The notes below the pieces were generated by a model. That model saw only the letters and a list, made by a program, of their open reading frames with translations. It made no database searches and was not told where the DNA came from. From contig NZ_KQ948145.1 in NCBI RefSeq assembly GCF_001513955.1, positions 400,212 through 464,211 on the forward strand: a stretch of DNA of 64,000 nt, in the 5' to 3' direction. Below, piece by piece: positions 8,545-16,862 of the stretch (positions within the stretch are counted from its first letter, which is position 1; each line of letters begins with the position of its first letter). Position numbers and translations under genes: made by a program. This DNA comes from Streptomyces pseudovenezuelae. Lineage in GTDB: Bacteria > Actinomycetota > Actinomycetes > Streptomycetales > Streptomycetaceae.

Positions 8545-10792
8545 GGTACTGGTCCCCCCACTCGGCGCCGGTGGCGTGGCTCTGGTCAACCTCTCGGCCC
8601 ACAGCGTCCTGCAAGTCCTCGCTCCCTCCGGAACGGGCGATGTCAGCGCGGACCGCCTCCCGCAGCGCCGACTCGCCGCCGGTGTAACTTCTGCCCGCCT
8701 CGCTTTGGGCCTCGCCGGTAGTGTCCTGGTACAGCCTCTTGGCCACGTTCTCCTGGATATCCTCGATCGCCCAGCCGGCGACGTCGCCGACGACGGGGAC
8801 CTTGATGGCACCTGTGGCCAGGCCCAGGCCGCGACCGACCCACTTGTTGGCGGTGTCGACACCTTCGTTGTACTCGGCGTCCCCGTGCGCGTGGGTGTCA
8901 TGAACGGAGTGAGCACGGGCAGCGCTCATGATGCCCGCGACCTCCGCCCCCGGGTGGGCGGCGGAGGAGACGCGCTGCGTGAGTGAGACGTCGCTGTCAT
9001 CCGGTCCCTTGATCTCCGCGTCGATGACTGCCGACGTGTAGGCCTGCTGAGAACCAGTGAGCGCGGCATAGGCGTCAGGATCCTGGCTGACCTGATAGAG
9101 GAATTCCTTGGTCACCTCGGGGTCCAGATCAGCACCCGTACCTTGAACCGGCAGACCGTTCTGGCCGCTGATCGAGCGTTGGATGTCGCCCATGTACTCG
9201 GCGCCGATGTTGCCAAGGCTGTCGCTCGCGGCTGCGTAGGGGGCAGTCCCCTCGTCGCTGTTGAGGAGTCCGCCGGCATCCGGGCCACTGAACTTGTTGA
9301 TCACTTGGGAAGCGAGAGCAGCCTGCTCGGGACTATGTGCGAGCGGGCCCGTGGAAGGGTCGGCACCGGCGGGACGGCCCGTGGTGGCCGCTTCGAGGGC
9401 GTGGCCCAGGGAGTCGGGGAAGTCGTTCATGGACTTCTTCACGGCGTCGGGGTCGTGTCCGGTGATGTCGGGGAACGAGTCGTAGTCCTTGTTGACGAGA
9501 TAGTCCAGGTAGTTGCTCGAACCGTCGACGTCCAGGGTCTGCTGAGGCCTGCCCTTCGGGGAGCCGTCCTCTGCGTACTCCTGCATGGGTGGCGAAAAGT
9601 AGTCCGTGGCCGCCTGTGGGCTGTGCCCCAGCGCTTCGAGGACGCTGTTCATGGGGTCGAAGCCGGCGCCGTTCTTGCCGGAGGGGTTGAAGCCGTAGTC
9701 CGGGTCGCCGATGTCGTACTTCGTGTTGGCGAAGAAGAACGGATCCTTGGCGTGGAGTTGGGTGACGTGCTCCGCGATCGGGGTGAGGAAGGAAGAGTCA
9801 TAGTCGCCGTAGCGCAGGATGCCGCCGAGGAGCTGGTAGCCGTAGGGCCCCTCGCGCATGCTGTCCGGGTACAGCGGGATGTGCTGGGTGCCGAGTTTGC
9901 GCAGCTCGGCGGTCCACTGCTCGTCCAGGTGCGGCTTGTTGGCCGGGCTGGTGGCGGTGGCCAGGTTGTTTCCCATGGTGCGCTGAAGCTGCTGGAGCAA
10001 CTCCTTGCGTCCGTCACTCGCGTCGGCGGTCTGCAGGGCAAGCTGGCCGTAGAGCTGGAGGGTGCCCTTCTGACCGAGCTGCTTGTAGAAGGCGGTGGAG
10101 AACTCCGCGTCACCCTGATTGGACTTGAGCAGGTGGTTGAGCTCGGTGAGCTCCTTGTCGGTGAGCTTGTCGCCCTTCTTCATCAGCTCGGCCGCGTGGG
10201 TGGCGTCGGCCGAGTCCAGGGACGTGACGACCTTGGAGTTGAAGTTGTCCGTGTAGCCGCCGAGGTCGCGGCGCAGGGCCCAGCACGCGGTCTCGTCGGC
10301 GTCGGCGGCCTGTTGGAGGACGGCTTCGATACGGCGGGCGAAGGCGTCGCAGGCCTGTTGCTGTTCGTGGATCAGGGCCTGGCCGTCGGGGTCCCGGCGG
10401 CCGATGGGGTCCTGGGAAGCGTCGTTGCGTGGGGTGACGACACCGGTCGCGCTCACGTGCAAGTCCTGCTTCTTGGCCTCGACTTCGGCCAGGGTGTGGA
10501 GATCGCTCTTCGCCTTCGTCAATTCCCCGTGGAGCGAGGCGAGGACACCGGCGATGCCCTCCGCCTCCTTCTGGGCGTCCGCGAACTCCTGCTGGGCGTC
10601 CCGTACATCGCTGTCGGCCTTGGCCGCCGTGAGGACCGGCTGGTGCCAGCCCGCCTGCTTGAAAGGCGCCGCGACCTCGTCGCCGTATGCCGTGTGCAGA
10701 TCCTTGAACTTGGTGGCCGTCTGCTGCCAGCGGTCGGCGGCCGCTTTGAGGTTGCTGAGGTTGAGGTGGTACAGCTGCTCATACGTCGGCAT
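8537..10792 (-). CDS. Large WXG100-superfamily-like protein (DUF6571-like)
   Basis: 751 residues, MPTYEQLYHLNLSNLKAAAD onward. The first ~130 residues are a helical segment rich in Ala, Gln and Glu with WQQTATKFKDLH, like the N-terminal helical hairpin of ESX/WXG100-related proteins. The middle is a helical domain with repeated GYQLLGGILRYGDYDSSFL and DYGFNPSGKNGAGFDPMNS type segments. A hydrophobic Gly/Ala/Val patch (LGLATGAIKVPVVGDVAGW) lies near residue 670. No signal peptide is visible. Large proteins of this type occur with type VII secretion partners in Streptomyces; no secretion ATPase (EccC) is in the window. Downstream lipoprotein overlaps by 8 bases. Confidence 0.72.
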   Translation of the reverse strand: MPTYEQLYHLNLSNLKAAADRWQQTATKFKDLHTAYGDEVAAPFKQAGWHQPVLTAAKADSDVRDAQQEFADAQKEAEGIAGVLASLHGELTKAKSDLHTLAEVEAKKQDLHVSATGVVTPRNDASQDPIGRRDPDGQALIHEQQQACDAFARRIEAVLQQAADADETACWALRRDLGGYTDNFNSKVVTSLDSADATHAAELMKKGDKLTDKELTELNHLLKSNQGDAEFSTAFYKQLGQKGTLQLYGQLALQTADASDGRKELLQQLQRTMGNNLATATSPANKPHLDEQWTAELRKLGTQHIPLYPDSMREGPYGYQLLGGILRYGDYDSSFLTPIAEHVTQLHAKDPFFFANTKYDIGDPDYGFNPSGKNGAGFDPMNSVLEALGHSPQAATDYFSPPMQEYAEDGSPKGRPQQTLDVDGSSNYLDYLVNKDYDSFPDITGHDPDAVKKSMNDFPDSLGHALEAATTGRPAGADPSTGPLAHSPEQAALASQVINKFSGPDAGGLLNSDEGTAPYAAASDSLGNIGAEYMGDIQRSISGQNGLPVQGTGADLDPEVTKEFLYQVSQDPDAYAALTGSQQAYTSAVIDAEIKGPDDSDVSLTQRVSSAAHPGAEVAGIMSAARAHSVHDTHAHGDAEYNEGVDTANKWVGRGLGLATGAIKVPVVGDVAGWAIEDIQENVAKRLYQDTTGEAQSEAGRSYTGGESALREAVRADIARSGGSEDLQDAVGREVDQSHATGAEWGDQYHG

Positions 10793-10854
10793 GGCTGTGG
10801 TGGGTCCCCGTGGTGTGGTGATTGCGCGGTGGGCGATGGCGGGTTCGGGCCGGA

Positions 10855-11193
10855 TCAGCCGAACGGCGACGGCTCACCCGACAGGGAGCGCATCGTCTGC
10901 GTGTTCGTCGTCTCGGTGCTCTGGTAGAGCAGGCCCGAGCCGCCGCACTGGCGGGAGAGGCTGTCGCACTTGGACGCGAGCGCCGAGACCTGGCTCGACC
11001 AGGTCTCGGCCAGGGCGCTGAGTGCTCCGCCGAGGCCGCCGTCCCAGTTGCCACTGCCGAAGTCCTTGGACGCCGAGCGGGTCTCGTCCACCGGGTGGGT
11101 GCCAGTGGTCCGCGTCCGTCCCGCCATCTCCTGCGCGCCGGTGCCCGCACGGTTCAGGGCTGCCGGATTCTCGATGTCCGTTCCGCTCGACAC
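10855..11193 (-). CDS. Small WXG-like partner protein
   Basis: 112 residues from GTG 11193, chosen because GGGGGA lies 6 bases upstream; an ATG 87 bases further up has no such site. The N-terminus is polar (SSGTDIENPAALNRAG). The centre reads [18 protein letters not shown] and then helical SSQVSALASKCDSLSRQC, resembling a WXG100 helix-turn-helix. Likely a secreted or dimerising partner of the following 751-residue protein, 62 bases downstream. Confidence 0.7.
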   Translation of the reverse strand: MSSGTDIENPAALNRAGTGAQEMAGRTRTTGTHPVDETRSASKDFGSGNWDGGLGGALSALAETWSSQVSALASKCDSLSRQCGGSGLLYQSTETTNTQTMRSLSGEPSPFG

Positions 11194-11481
11194 GCCGCGT
11201 CCCCCATGTTCAATTCCGCCCCTTGTCGGCCGGAACTTTCGATCGCGAATTATCAGTGGTGAGAAAGCGCAAAGTACCATCGCGGCGCACTGCCTCCCCT
11301 GGGCGTCGCCTGGTTTTCGCCACTGGCGGCACCAGGTGGGAGAGGTCCCCGCCGGTGTGCGGCAAACCGTGCAGGACGTCCGTCACACAGGCGGGGTGCG
11401 AGGGACCCGGATGACCCGCGTTCGGGAAGTTGTGGACCGAGAAGCGGTTGTGCGGTCCGGTGACCTGGTAGGGGCGGTCGG

Positions 11482-12123
11482 TCAGTTCTCCCCCCGTGGG
11501 AACGACACCTCCACCCGGCGGTTCTTCTTGCGGCCCGCTTCTGTGGCGTTGGAGGCGATGGGGTAGTCCTCGGAGTAGCCGCGGACCTCGTAGGTGATGC
11601 CCGAGTCCTTCAACTCCTCGTCCAGGACGTCCTGTACGGCGTTGGCGCGCTGGCGGGAGAGGGTGCGGCCGTGGGCGTAGCTGCCCAGGTTGTCGGTGAA
11701 GCCGAAGACGCGGATCCGGGTGGCGTGCTGGTTCTTGATCTCCGCCGCGATCGCGGAGATACGTGCCCTCGCCTCGCCGTTCAGCTTCGCGCTGTCCTTG
11801 CCGAACAGGACCTCTGCCTGGAGGGCGAACTTCACGTCCGCGTTGGTGTCCTCGCGGCGTTCGTCCCCGCTCTGGTCCTCCACGACCTGCTTGATGTCCA
11901 GCACCTTCGGTTCGGCGAGGGTGGCGCCTTCCGGGAGCTTCAGGTCCGGGTCGTTGGGGTCCACCTCGACGGGTGCGGTGGCGGAGGGCTCGGTGCCCGG
12001 GGGGACGCTGGGGCCGTCGTCGGCCATGGCCGGGGTGAGGGTCAGGGCCGCCATGAGCGAGGCGACCGTGATGGCCAGGGCCAGGCGCGGTGGGGTTCGG
12101 GTGGCGGTCATGGTCGGCGTCAT
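11482..12123 (-). CDS. OmpA-like domain protein of the Tad locus
   Basis: 213 residues with a Sec signal peptide (RLALAITVASLMAALTLTPAMA). The C-terminal OmpA/MotB peptidoglycan-binding domain starts near residue 100: VLFGKDSAKLN, RIRVFGFTDNLGS, LSRQRANAVQDVL and a final KKNRRVEVSF. Its start codon overlaps the stop of the lipoprotein gene (ATGA). OmpA domains bind peptidoglycan non-covalently, so this could anchor or space the pilus in the wall. It is the last gene of the pilus operon. Confidence 0.88.
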   Translation of the reverse strand: MTPTMTATRTPPRLALAITVASLMAALTLTPAMADDGPSVPPGTEPSATAPVEVDPNDPDLKLPEGATLAEPKVLDIKQVVEDQSGDERREDTNADVKFALQAEVLFGKDSAKLNGEARARISAIAAEIKNQHATRIRVFGFTDNLGSYAHGRTLSRQRANAVQDVLDEELKDSGITYEVRGYSEDYPIASNATEAGRKKNRRVEVSFPRGEN

Positions 12124-12701
12124 CCGGAGATCTGGATGGGGGCGGAGGCGAAGGTGGGGAGTTGGAAGGTGACTTCGGTGGTTTTCGTCGGGGGGGCGGG
12201 GAACTGGACGAAAACGGCCAGGGATTCACCAGGTTGCAGGGACGAGAAGCCTGTCGTCGTCAGCGGTCGGCCGTCCGTGTCGCGCAGCACGTAGTAGCGC
12301 TTCTTCGAGGCGGCGTCCACGAGGGTCGCGCCTCCGAGTGACATACCGTGCCGGAGGATCTCCGTCTCGTCTCCGCGTACCGCCGGCGGAATGGTGATGC
12401 GCTTGGCGCCGTCGTTCTTCAGGTTGCCGTTCACCGTGACGAAGCCACCGGCGTCCCGAGTGGCCGAGGTGATCTGGAGCAGCAGCCCGCTCGATCCCTT
12501 CAGTTCCGCGATCGGCTCGTCGGACTCGCCGTCCTGAGTACTCGGGCCGGACCCGCCCGTGCGGGAGGCCGATGCCGACGCCTCCGGCTTCTTGTCGTCG
12601 TCCCCTCCACCACCGCAACCGGCCACACCGACGGCCAGTCCGGCCACGATCGTCAACGCGACCACCCCCTTGCGGGCCTTCGCCGTGAACCGAATGCTCA
12701 T
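12120..12701 (-). CDS. Lipoprotein of the Tad locus
   Basis: 193 residues from ATG 12701. Lipobox VAGC after a hydrophobic segment is followed by Gly and Asp runs and a Ser/Ala-rich linker. From about residue 65 there is a beta-rich domain (LLLQITSATRDAGGFVTVNGNL; ESLAVFVQFPAP) resembling DUF4352-like immunoglobulin folds. Coupled to the OmpA-like gene by an ATGA overlap. Role inferred from context: envelope component of the pilus machinery. Confidence 0.8.
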   Translation of the reverse strand: MSIRFTAKARKGVVALTIVAGLAVGVAGCGGGGDDDKKPEASASASRTGGSGPSTQDGESDEPIAELKGSSGLLLQITSATRDAGGFVTVNGNLKNDGAKRITIPPAVRGDETEILRHGMSLGGATLVDAASKKRYYVLRDTDGRPLTTTGFSSLQPGESLAVFVQFPAPPTKTTEVTFQLPTFASAPIQISG

Positions 12702-12717
12702 CACTCCGCTTCCTTCG

Positions 12718-13329
12718 TCACTCGTCGTTCGCTTGTGCCAGGTGGACGTCGAAGAGGTCCTCCGGTCCGGGCAGATCCGTGAGGTCGTCCGGGTCCAGAT
12801 TCCACTCGACACCGTCCTTGCAGGTGAGCTTCGGCAGCGCGTCCGCGTCTTCGCCAGGCAGTTTGAAGTCGCAGACCGCTTCGATGACCGCCGTGGCTCT
12901 CTCGGTCGACTGTTTGCCCTCGACTCCGGGGACAATGGAATCACCGACGGTCTTGTTCGTCCTGACTTCGACCGTGTAGCCCGAAGGCAATCCCGTCCGC
13001 GATTGGCAGGTCAGCAGGGTGGCGTCGTTCTGTGCGGCCAGTTCGTCCGCCCGTGCGCAACCGTCGAACTCCACCCCCACACCGTCGAAGATGGCCTGCC
13101 ACTTGGTGGGATCGAGGACGTTCTCCACCCACTTGTCGGTGAGCTTGTCCCGCGTGTCCAGGGCCGCTGCCAGGGCCGCCGCGTCGGCCGCCGTCTGGGC
13201 GCCGTTCCGATTCGCCGCTGCCTGACCGACTGCCAGGAAAGCGAACGCGAGAAAGAGCAGGCCCGCCACCACCGTGATGTAGATGGGGAAAGCCTGCCCT
13301 GCGTCGCTGTGTCTGCGGTCCCCGGTCAG
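12718..13329 (-). CDS. TadG-like pilus assembly protein, probable CTG start
   Basis: 203 residues if translation starts at CTG 13329, which overlaps the Flp stop codon as CTGA. No ATG, GTG or TTG is in frame before the hydrophobic segment. The expected family N-terminus reads TGDRRHSDAGQAFPIYITVV and then a membrane helix ending VGQAA, followed by a conserved AAALAAAL stretch and an exported Cys-containing domain. The family (TadE/TadG-like, putative Flp pilus-assembly) has a short N-terminal tail and one transmembrane segment, like minor pilins. Confidence 0.78.
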   Translation of the reverse strand: MTGDRRHSDAGQAFPIYITVVAGLLFLAFAFLAVGQAAANRNGAQTAADAAALAAALDTRDKLTDKWVENVLDPTKWQAIFDGVGVEFDGCARADELAAQNDATLLTCQSRTGLPSGYTVEVRTNKTVGDSIVPGVEGKQSTERATAVIEAVCDFKLPGEDADALPKLTCKDGVEWNLDPDDLTDLPGPEDLFDVHLAQANDE

Positions 13330-13487
13330 CCGCTGATGACTTCGTTGACCTTGTCCACGATCGCGGTGTAGATCGTGTTGCCGATGTCCGTCCCCGTGAT
13401 CGCCAGCACGATCGCCACCACCACCGCGATGATGCCCAGGTACTCGACCGCGGTCTGGCCCTTGTCGTCGTTGAACCGGTTGCTCAT
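13326..13487 (-). CDS. flp: Flp-type pilin
   Basis: 53 residues from ATG 13487, with GAAGGG upstream. Type IVb pilin signature: short polar leader, Gly processing site, then QTAVEY with Glu at +5 after the expected cut, and a hydrophobic helix GIIAVVVAIVLAIT. This is probably the major structural subunit of the Tad pilus; a prepilin peptidase (TadV) would be required and is not in the window. Its stop overlaps the next gene. Confidence 0.88.
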   Translation of the reverse strand: MSNRFNDDKGQTAVEYLGIIAVVVAIVLAITGTDIGNTIYTAIVDKVNEVISG

Positions 13488-13599
13488 CGTGAGACCCTTC
13501 GGTGTCGCCGCCATCGGCCACCGGAGCGTAGCCCCGCCGGTTCCGGTCGGCGCAGGGTCCCTGGGCCCAAATGCGGGCCCAACCTCGCATCGGCACGGC

Positions 13600-14394
13600 T
13601 CATCCCACCCCTCGGCCCGAACTCGGCGCCGTGCCCAGCCATTTCGCGGCGGCCTCGGAGCGGCTCGTGCTGTGGAGCTTGGCGAAGATGCGGTTGATGT
13701 GGTTCTTGACCGTCTTCTCGCTGATGAAGCAGGCGGCGGCGATCTGCTGGTTGGTCATGCCGGATGCGATGAGGTCCATGATCTCCGCCTCCCTCGCGCT
13801 GAGTTGGAAACGCGACCTGTCCGATGACGACTGTCCCATAGATGGTTGCAGTTGCGAAAGCCCTTTGAGGGGAAATCTCCTTGAGGTGGGCGGGACATGA
13901 GAGTTTACGTGTGCATTCGCATCGCGTAGGTGGGTGAGCAGCGCGCCCGCCGCCGTGGGCGTGAGGTGGGTGCGGCCCTGCACGGTGTCCCGTACGGCCG
14001 AGGCGAGTTGGTCCGCCGTGAACTCGCCGTGGACGAGGTAGCCGTCGGCTCCCCTGCGCAGCGCCTCCTGGACGGTCTCCGGCTCCCCGCTGTAGGTCAG
14101 CATCAGCACCGGGGCGATCGGCACCAGGTACGGGAGCGCCGAGATCCCGTCGACGCCCGGCATCCGGACGTCCAGCAGGATCACGTCCGGGCGGTGCCGG
14201 CTCGCGGCCTCGTAGGCCTCCCGGCCGTCCGCGGCCTCCGCCACGACCGTGATGTCGGCGCGGCCCGAGAGGAGGGCGGTGAGGCCCGCTCGGACCACCG
14301 GGTTGTCGTCGGCGACGACGATCCGGACGGGGGTGGCCGGGGCGGTCGGGAACAGCGCGATCGGTGGGGTGGGGTGCTGGGGGCCGTCCGGCAT
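13600..14394 (-). CDS. NarL/LuxR-type response regulator with unusual linker
   Basis: 264 residues from ATG 14394, with AGAGGAGG 7 bases upstream. The receiver domain spans residues 22-140 (IVVADDNPVVRAG; phospho-acceptor Asp in ILLDVRMPG). The LuxR helix-turn-helix is at about 200-255 (LSAREAEIMDLIASGMTNQQIA, ISEKTVKNHI). The linker encoded at about 13825-13925 uses codons such as CTA, AAT, GTA, TCA, AGA, TTT and AAA that are rare in the rest of the gene and looks like intergenic DNA read in frame. Partner of the adjacent histidine kinase and probable regulator of the pilus genes around it. Confidence 0.88.
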   Translation of the reverse strand: MPDGPQHPTPPIALFPTAPATPVRIVVADDNPVVRAGLTALLSGRADITVVAEAADGREAYEAASRHRPDVILLDVRMPGVDGISALPYLVPIAPVLMLTYSGEPETVQEALRRGADGYLVHGEFTADQLASAVRDTVQGRTHLTPTAAGALLTHLRDANAHVNSHVPPTSRRFPLKGLSQLQPSMGQSSSDRSRFQLSAREAEIMDLIASGMTNQQIAAACFISEKTVKNHINRIFAKLHSTSRSEAAAKWLGTAPSSGRGVG

Positions 14395-14441
14395 GTCGCG
14401 GCCTCCTCTCGTGGTGGGGTGGGGGGTCGGTGGTCCGGCTG

Positions 14442-15947
14442 TCATCGGTCCGGCCGCGGGGGTGACAAGGGCAGTTCCAGGAGTACTTCCGTGCCCCTCG
14501 CCTCCGCGCCCTCGCCGACGCGGAGACGGGCCCCCACCGACTCGGCGCGTTCCACCATGCCGACCAGGCCGAAGTGGCCGGAGCGGCGGAGGTCGTCGAG
14601 GCTCGTGTCCGGCGGGAGGCCGCGGCCGTCGTCCCGGACGCTGATGCTGAGCAGTTCACGCTCGGGGTCGACGTCCACCGTGACGTCGATGCGCGTGGCC
14701 TCGGCGTGCCGGTGGGCGTTCTCCATCGCCTCCTCGGTGATGGTGAGGAGCTGGCGGGCCACCGGGTGCGGGACGGCGAGTGCGCGGTGCGGGGGGCCGG
14801 GCGGCCGGAAGGTCGTGGGGAGCGTGGTGCGGGCGTTGAAGTTCGTGGTGCGGGTGGCCAGTTCGGCGAGTACGTCGGTGCTGGGGGCCGGGTCCCGGCG
14901 CAGGTCGGTGAGGAGTTCGCGGGACTCGGTCGCCGCTCTGCGGGCCGCCCGGGCCACGAGTTCGGCCTGCTGCCTGAGCAGGGCCGGGTCCGGGGCGGGG
15001 GCTGCCGCCGACGTCGCCAGGCCCTCCGCCGCCAGGGCCACGCCGTGGAGCGTCTTCGCCACCGAGTCGTGCATCTCCCGGGCGAGACGGGCGCGTTCCT
15101 CGCTGATCGCCTCCGTCACGGCCAGGCGGGCCTTCATCGCGGTCAGGGCCTGGGTCGCGGTGCCGAAGCGGAGCAGGAGATTGCGCAGGGTGGAACCGAC
15201 CGCTCCGGTGATCACGCAGAAGCCGGGGAGGAGAAGGAAGTCCGCGGGGGTGGTGTTCGGGTGCGGCAGGGCCGTCTGGGCCAGCAGGAGGATCAGGGAC
15301 TGGAGGGAGGCGAAGACCGCGGCGCCTCGCCAGCTGTACGCGATGCCGGCCAGGAGCGGGGTGCAGACGCTGACGTAGGCGAGCGTGGTGTCGGGGCCCG
15401 CGGAGATCAGGAGCAGGCTGGCGAAGAGGGTGTCCGCGGCGAGGAGGGTGGGGTGACGCAGGAGGAGGGGACCGAAGCGTTCCCAGTCCCTGAAGAGGGC
15501 GTAGGAGGTGATGAAGGTGATGACCACCGCGGCGCCGACCAGGCGGGTGCCGAGGCCGGGGTTGGCGTTGAGGAGGGCGGCGGGGGCGGCCAGGGCGATC
15601 ATCGCCAGGCGGAAGCCGAAGACCTGGCGGCACATGGCCTGGAGGGCGTTGACCTGGATGTCCAGTGCGGGTACGTCGGAGGGCATCTGCCCCGGAGAGG
15701 CATGAGCGCCCGGCTCGGGTACCGGTCCCGGAGCGGCATGAGCGCCGGGTTCGGGTACCTGCCCCGGTCCCGATTCCAGCCCCGGTCCCGATTCCAGCCC
15801 CGGTCCCGATTCCAGCCCTGGTCCCGGTTCGGGTACCTGCCCCGATCCCGGTTCCGGTGCACCGCGTCCGCCCGTGCCCCCGCCCCGCACCGCCGCCGCA
15901 ACCCCCGCCGTCACCCGTGACTGCCTGCGCGCCTCCGTCATCGACAT
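14442..15947 (-). CDS. Membrane sensor histidine kinase
   Basis: 501 residues from ATG 15947; GGGGA lies 7 bases upstream. A Pro/Gly/Glu-rich N-terminal tail (30-90) contains perfect tandem repeats. It is followed by about six membrane helices (108-260), a HisKA_3 dimerisation box with phospho-acceptor His in RLAREMHDSVAKTL (about residue 293), and an ATPase domain with ENAHRHAEA and DDGRGLP. NarL-type two-component sensor, encoded 47 bases upstream of its regulator. The signal is unknown. It is embedded in the tad gene order, so sensing and pilus expression are probably linked. Confidence 0.9.
   Translation of the reverse strand: MSMTEARRQSRVTAGVAAAVRGGGTGGRGAPEPGSGQVPEPGPGLESGPGLESGPGLESGPGQVPEPGAHAAPGPVPEPGAHASPGQMPSDVPALDIQVNALQAMCRQVFGFRLAMIALAAPAALLNANPGLGTRLVGAAVVITFITSYALFRDWERFGPLLLRHPTLLAADTLFASLLLISAGPDTTLAYVSVCTPLLAGIAYSWRGAAVFASLQSLILLLAQTALPHPNTTPADFLLLPGFCVITGAVGSTLRNLLLRFGTATQALTAMKARLAVTEAISEERARLAREMHDSVAKTLHGVALAAEGLATSAAAPAPDPALLRQQAELVARAARRAATESRELLTDLRRDPAPSTDVLAELATRTTNFNARTTLPTTFRPPGPPHRALAVPHPVARQLLTITEEAMENAHRHAEATRIDVTVDVDPERELLSISVRDDGRGLPPDTSLDDLRRSGHFGLVGMVERAESVGARLRVGEGAEARGTEVLLELPLSPPRPDR
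15771..15830 (-). repeat. Tandem 18-bp repeats within histidine kinase gene
   Basis: Three near-identical head-to-tail 18-bp units encode GLESGP repeats, flanked by two degenerate VPEPGAHA units (15690-15760). The low-complexity segment lies in the N-terminal tail before the first membrane helix and could vary in copy number between strains. Confidence 0.75.
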
Positions 15948-15958
15948 CGCCCGGTCCC

Positions 15959-16849
15959 CTACTTCCCCGTGATCGTGCCGAAGTCGGTGCCCGAGCCGAG
16001 CAGCAGTCCCGCGGCGAGCAGGAGCATCGTGGCCGGGACCATGAAGGTGGTGATCATCATGGTGGCCTTGGGGACCGCGCGGGCGGCCTTGCGGCGGGCG
16101 TTCTGGGCGTCCGTGCGGCGCATGTCCTTGGCCAGGGAGACCAGGGTGTCCACGATGGGGGCGCCCAGTTCCTCGCCCTGCTGGAGTGCCGTCACGAACA
16201 TCGCCACCTGTTCGGAGTCGTTGCGGCGGCGCAGCTCCGCGAAGGCCTGGCGGCGGCTCATGCCGAGGTCCATCTGGCGGAGCGTGATGCGCAGTTCGTC
16301 CGCCCAGGGGCCCTCGTACTTGGAGGCCACCCGGTCCAGTGCCTGGCGGAAGCCCAGGCCCGCGCTCACCACCACCGCGAGCACGTCCAGGAAGTCGGGC
16401 AGGGTGCGCTCGATGACGTCCTTCCTGACCCGGATCGCCGACCAGATGCCGACCTCCGTCCAGAACGCCCCGAAGGCCAGCAGGAGCAGGGCCACCAGGA
16501 TCTGGCCGCGGAGGAGGAAGACCAGGAAGCCCACGGTGCCGAGGGCGCCGTAGACCGCCCTGCGGGCCGCGTAGCGGTTGATGGTCAGGCCGCCGGGGTT
16601 GCCCGCGAGGTCGATCCTGCGGCGGTACTTGGCGACCTGCTTGGGGCCCATCAGGCGCAGGACGGCGGGGGCGTAGCGCATGCCCATGCGGTCGATCAGG
16701 GAGTCGACCGCGCCGGTGCGGGTCGAGCCGACCTCCAGTGCCAGCACCAGGTCGTTCGGCAGTTTCGCCTCCGCCCGGTACATGCGGATGCCGGCGAAGA
16801 CGCCCCACACGCTCACGGCCATCAACAGGGCCAGTCCGATACCGATCAC
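15959..16849 (-). CDS. tadC: TadC-like type II/IV secretion F-domain protein
   Basis: 296 residues with a T2SS F domain. An N-terminal membrane helix is followed by RRIDLAGNPGGLT, two central helices, the F-domain signature LPDFLDVLAVVVSAGLGFRQA and a C-terminal helix (TTFMVPATMLLLAAGLLLG). Platform protein of the inner-membrane Tad assembly complex, pairing with TadB just upstream (13 bases between them). Confidence 0.92.
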   Translation of the reverse strand: MIGIGLALLMAVSVWGVFAGIRMYRAEAKLPNDLVLALEVGSTRTGAVDSLIDRMGMRYAPAVLRLMGPKQVAKYRRRIDLAGNPGGLTINRYAARRAVYGALGTVGFLVFLLRGQILVALLLLAFGAFWTEVGIWSAIRVRKDVIERTLPDFLDVLAVVVSAGLGFRQALDRVASKYEGPWADELRITLRQMDLGMSRRQAFAELRRRNDSEQVAMFVTALQQGEELGAPIVDTLVSLAKDMRRTDAQNARRKAARAVPKATMMITTFMVPATMLLLAAGLLLGSGTDFGTITGK

Positions 16850-16862
16850 AGCCGCCCCCTCC

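Noticed and set aside
11194..11481. Possible small gene between the OmpA-like gene and the WXG-like gene
   Set aside because: 288 bases without a frame that shows GC3 bias and a ribosome site; treated as intergenic.
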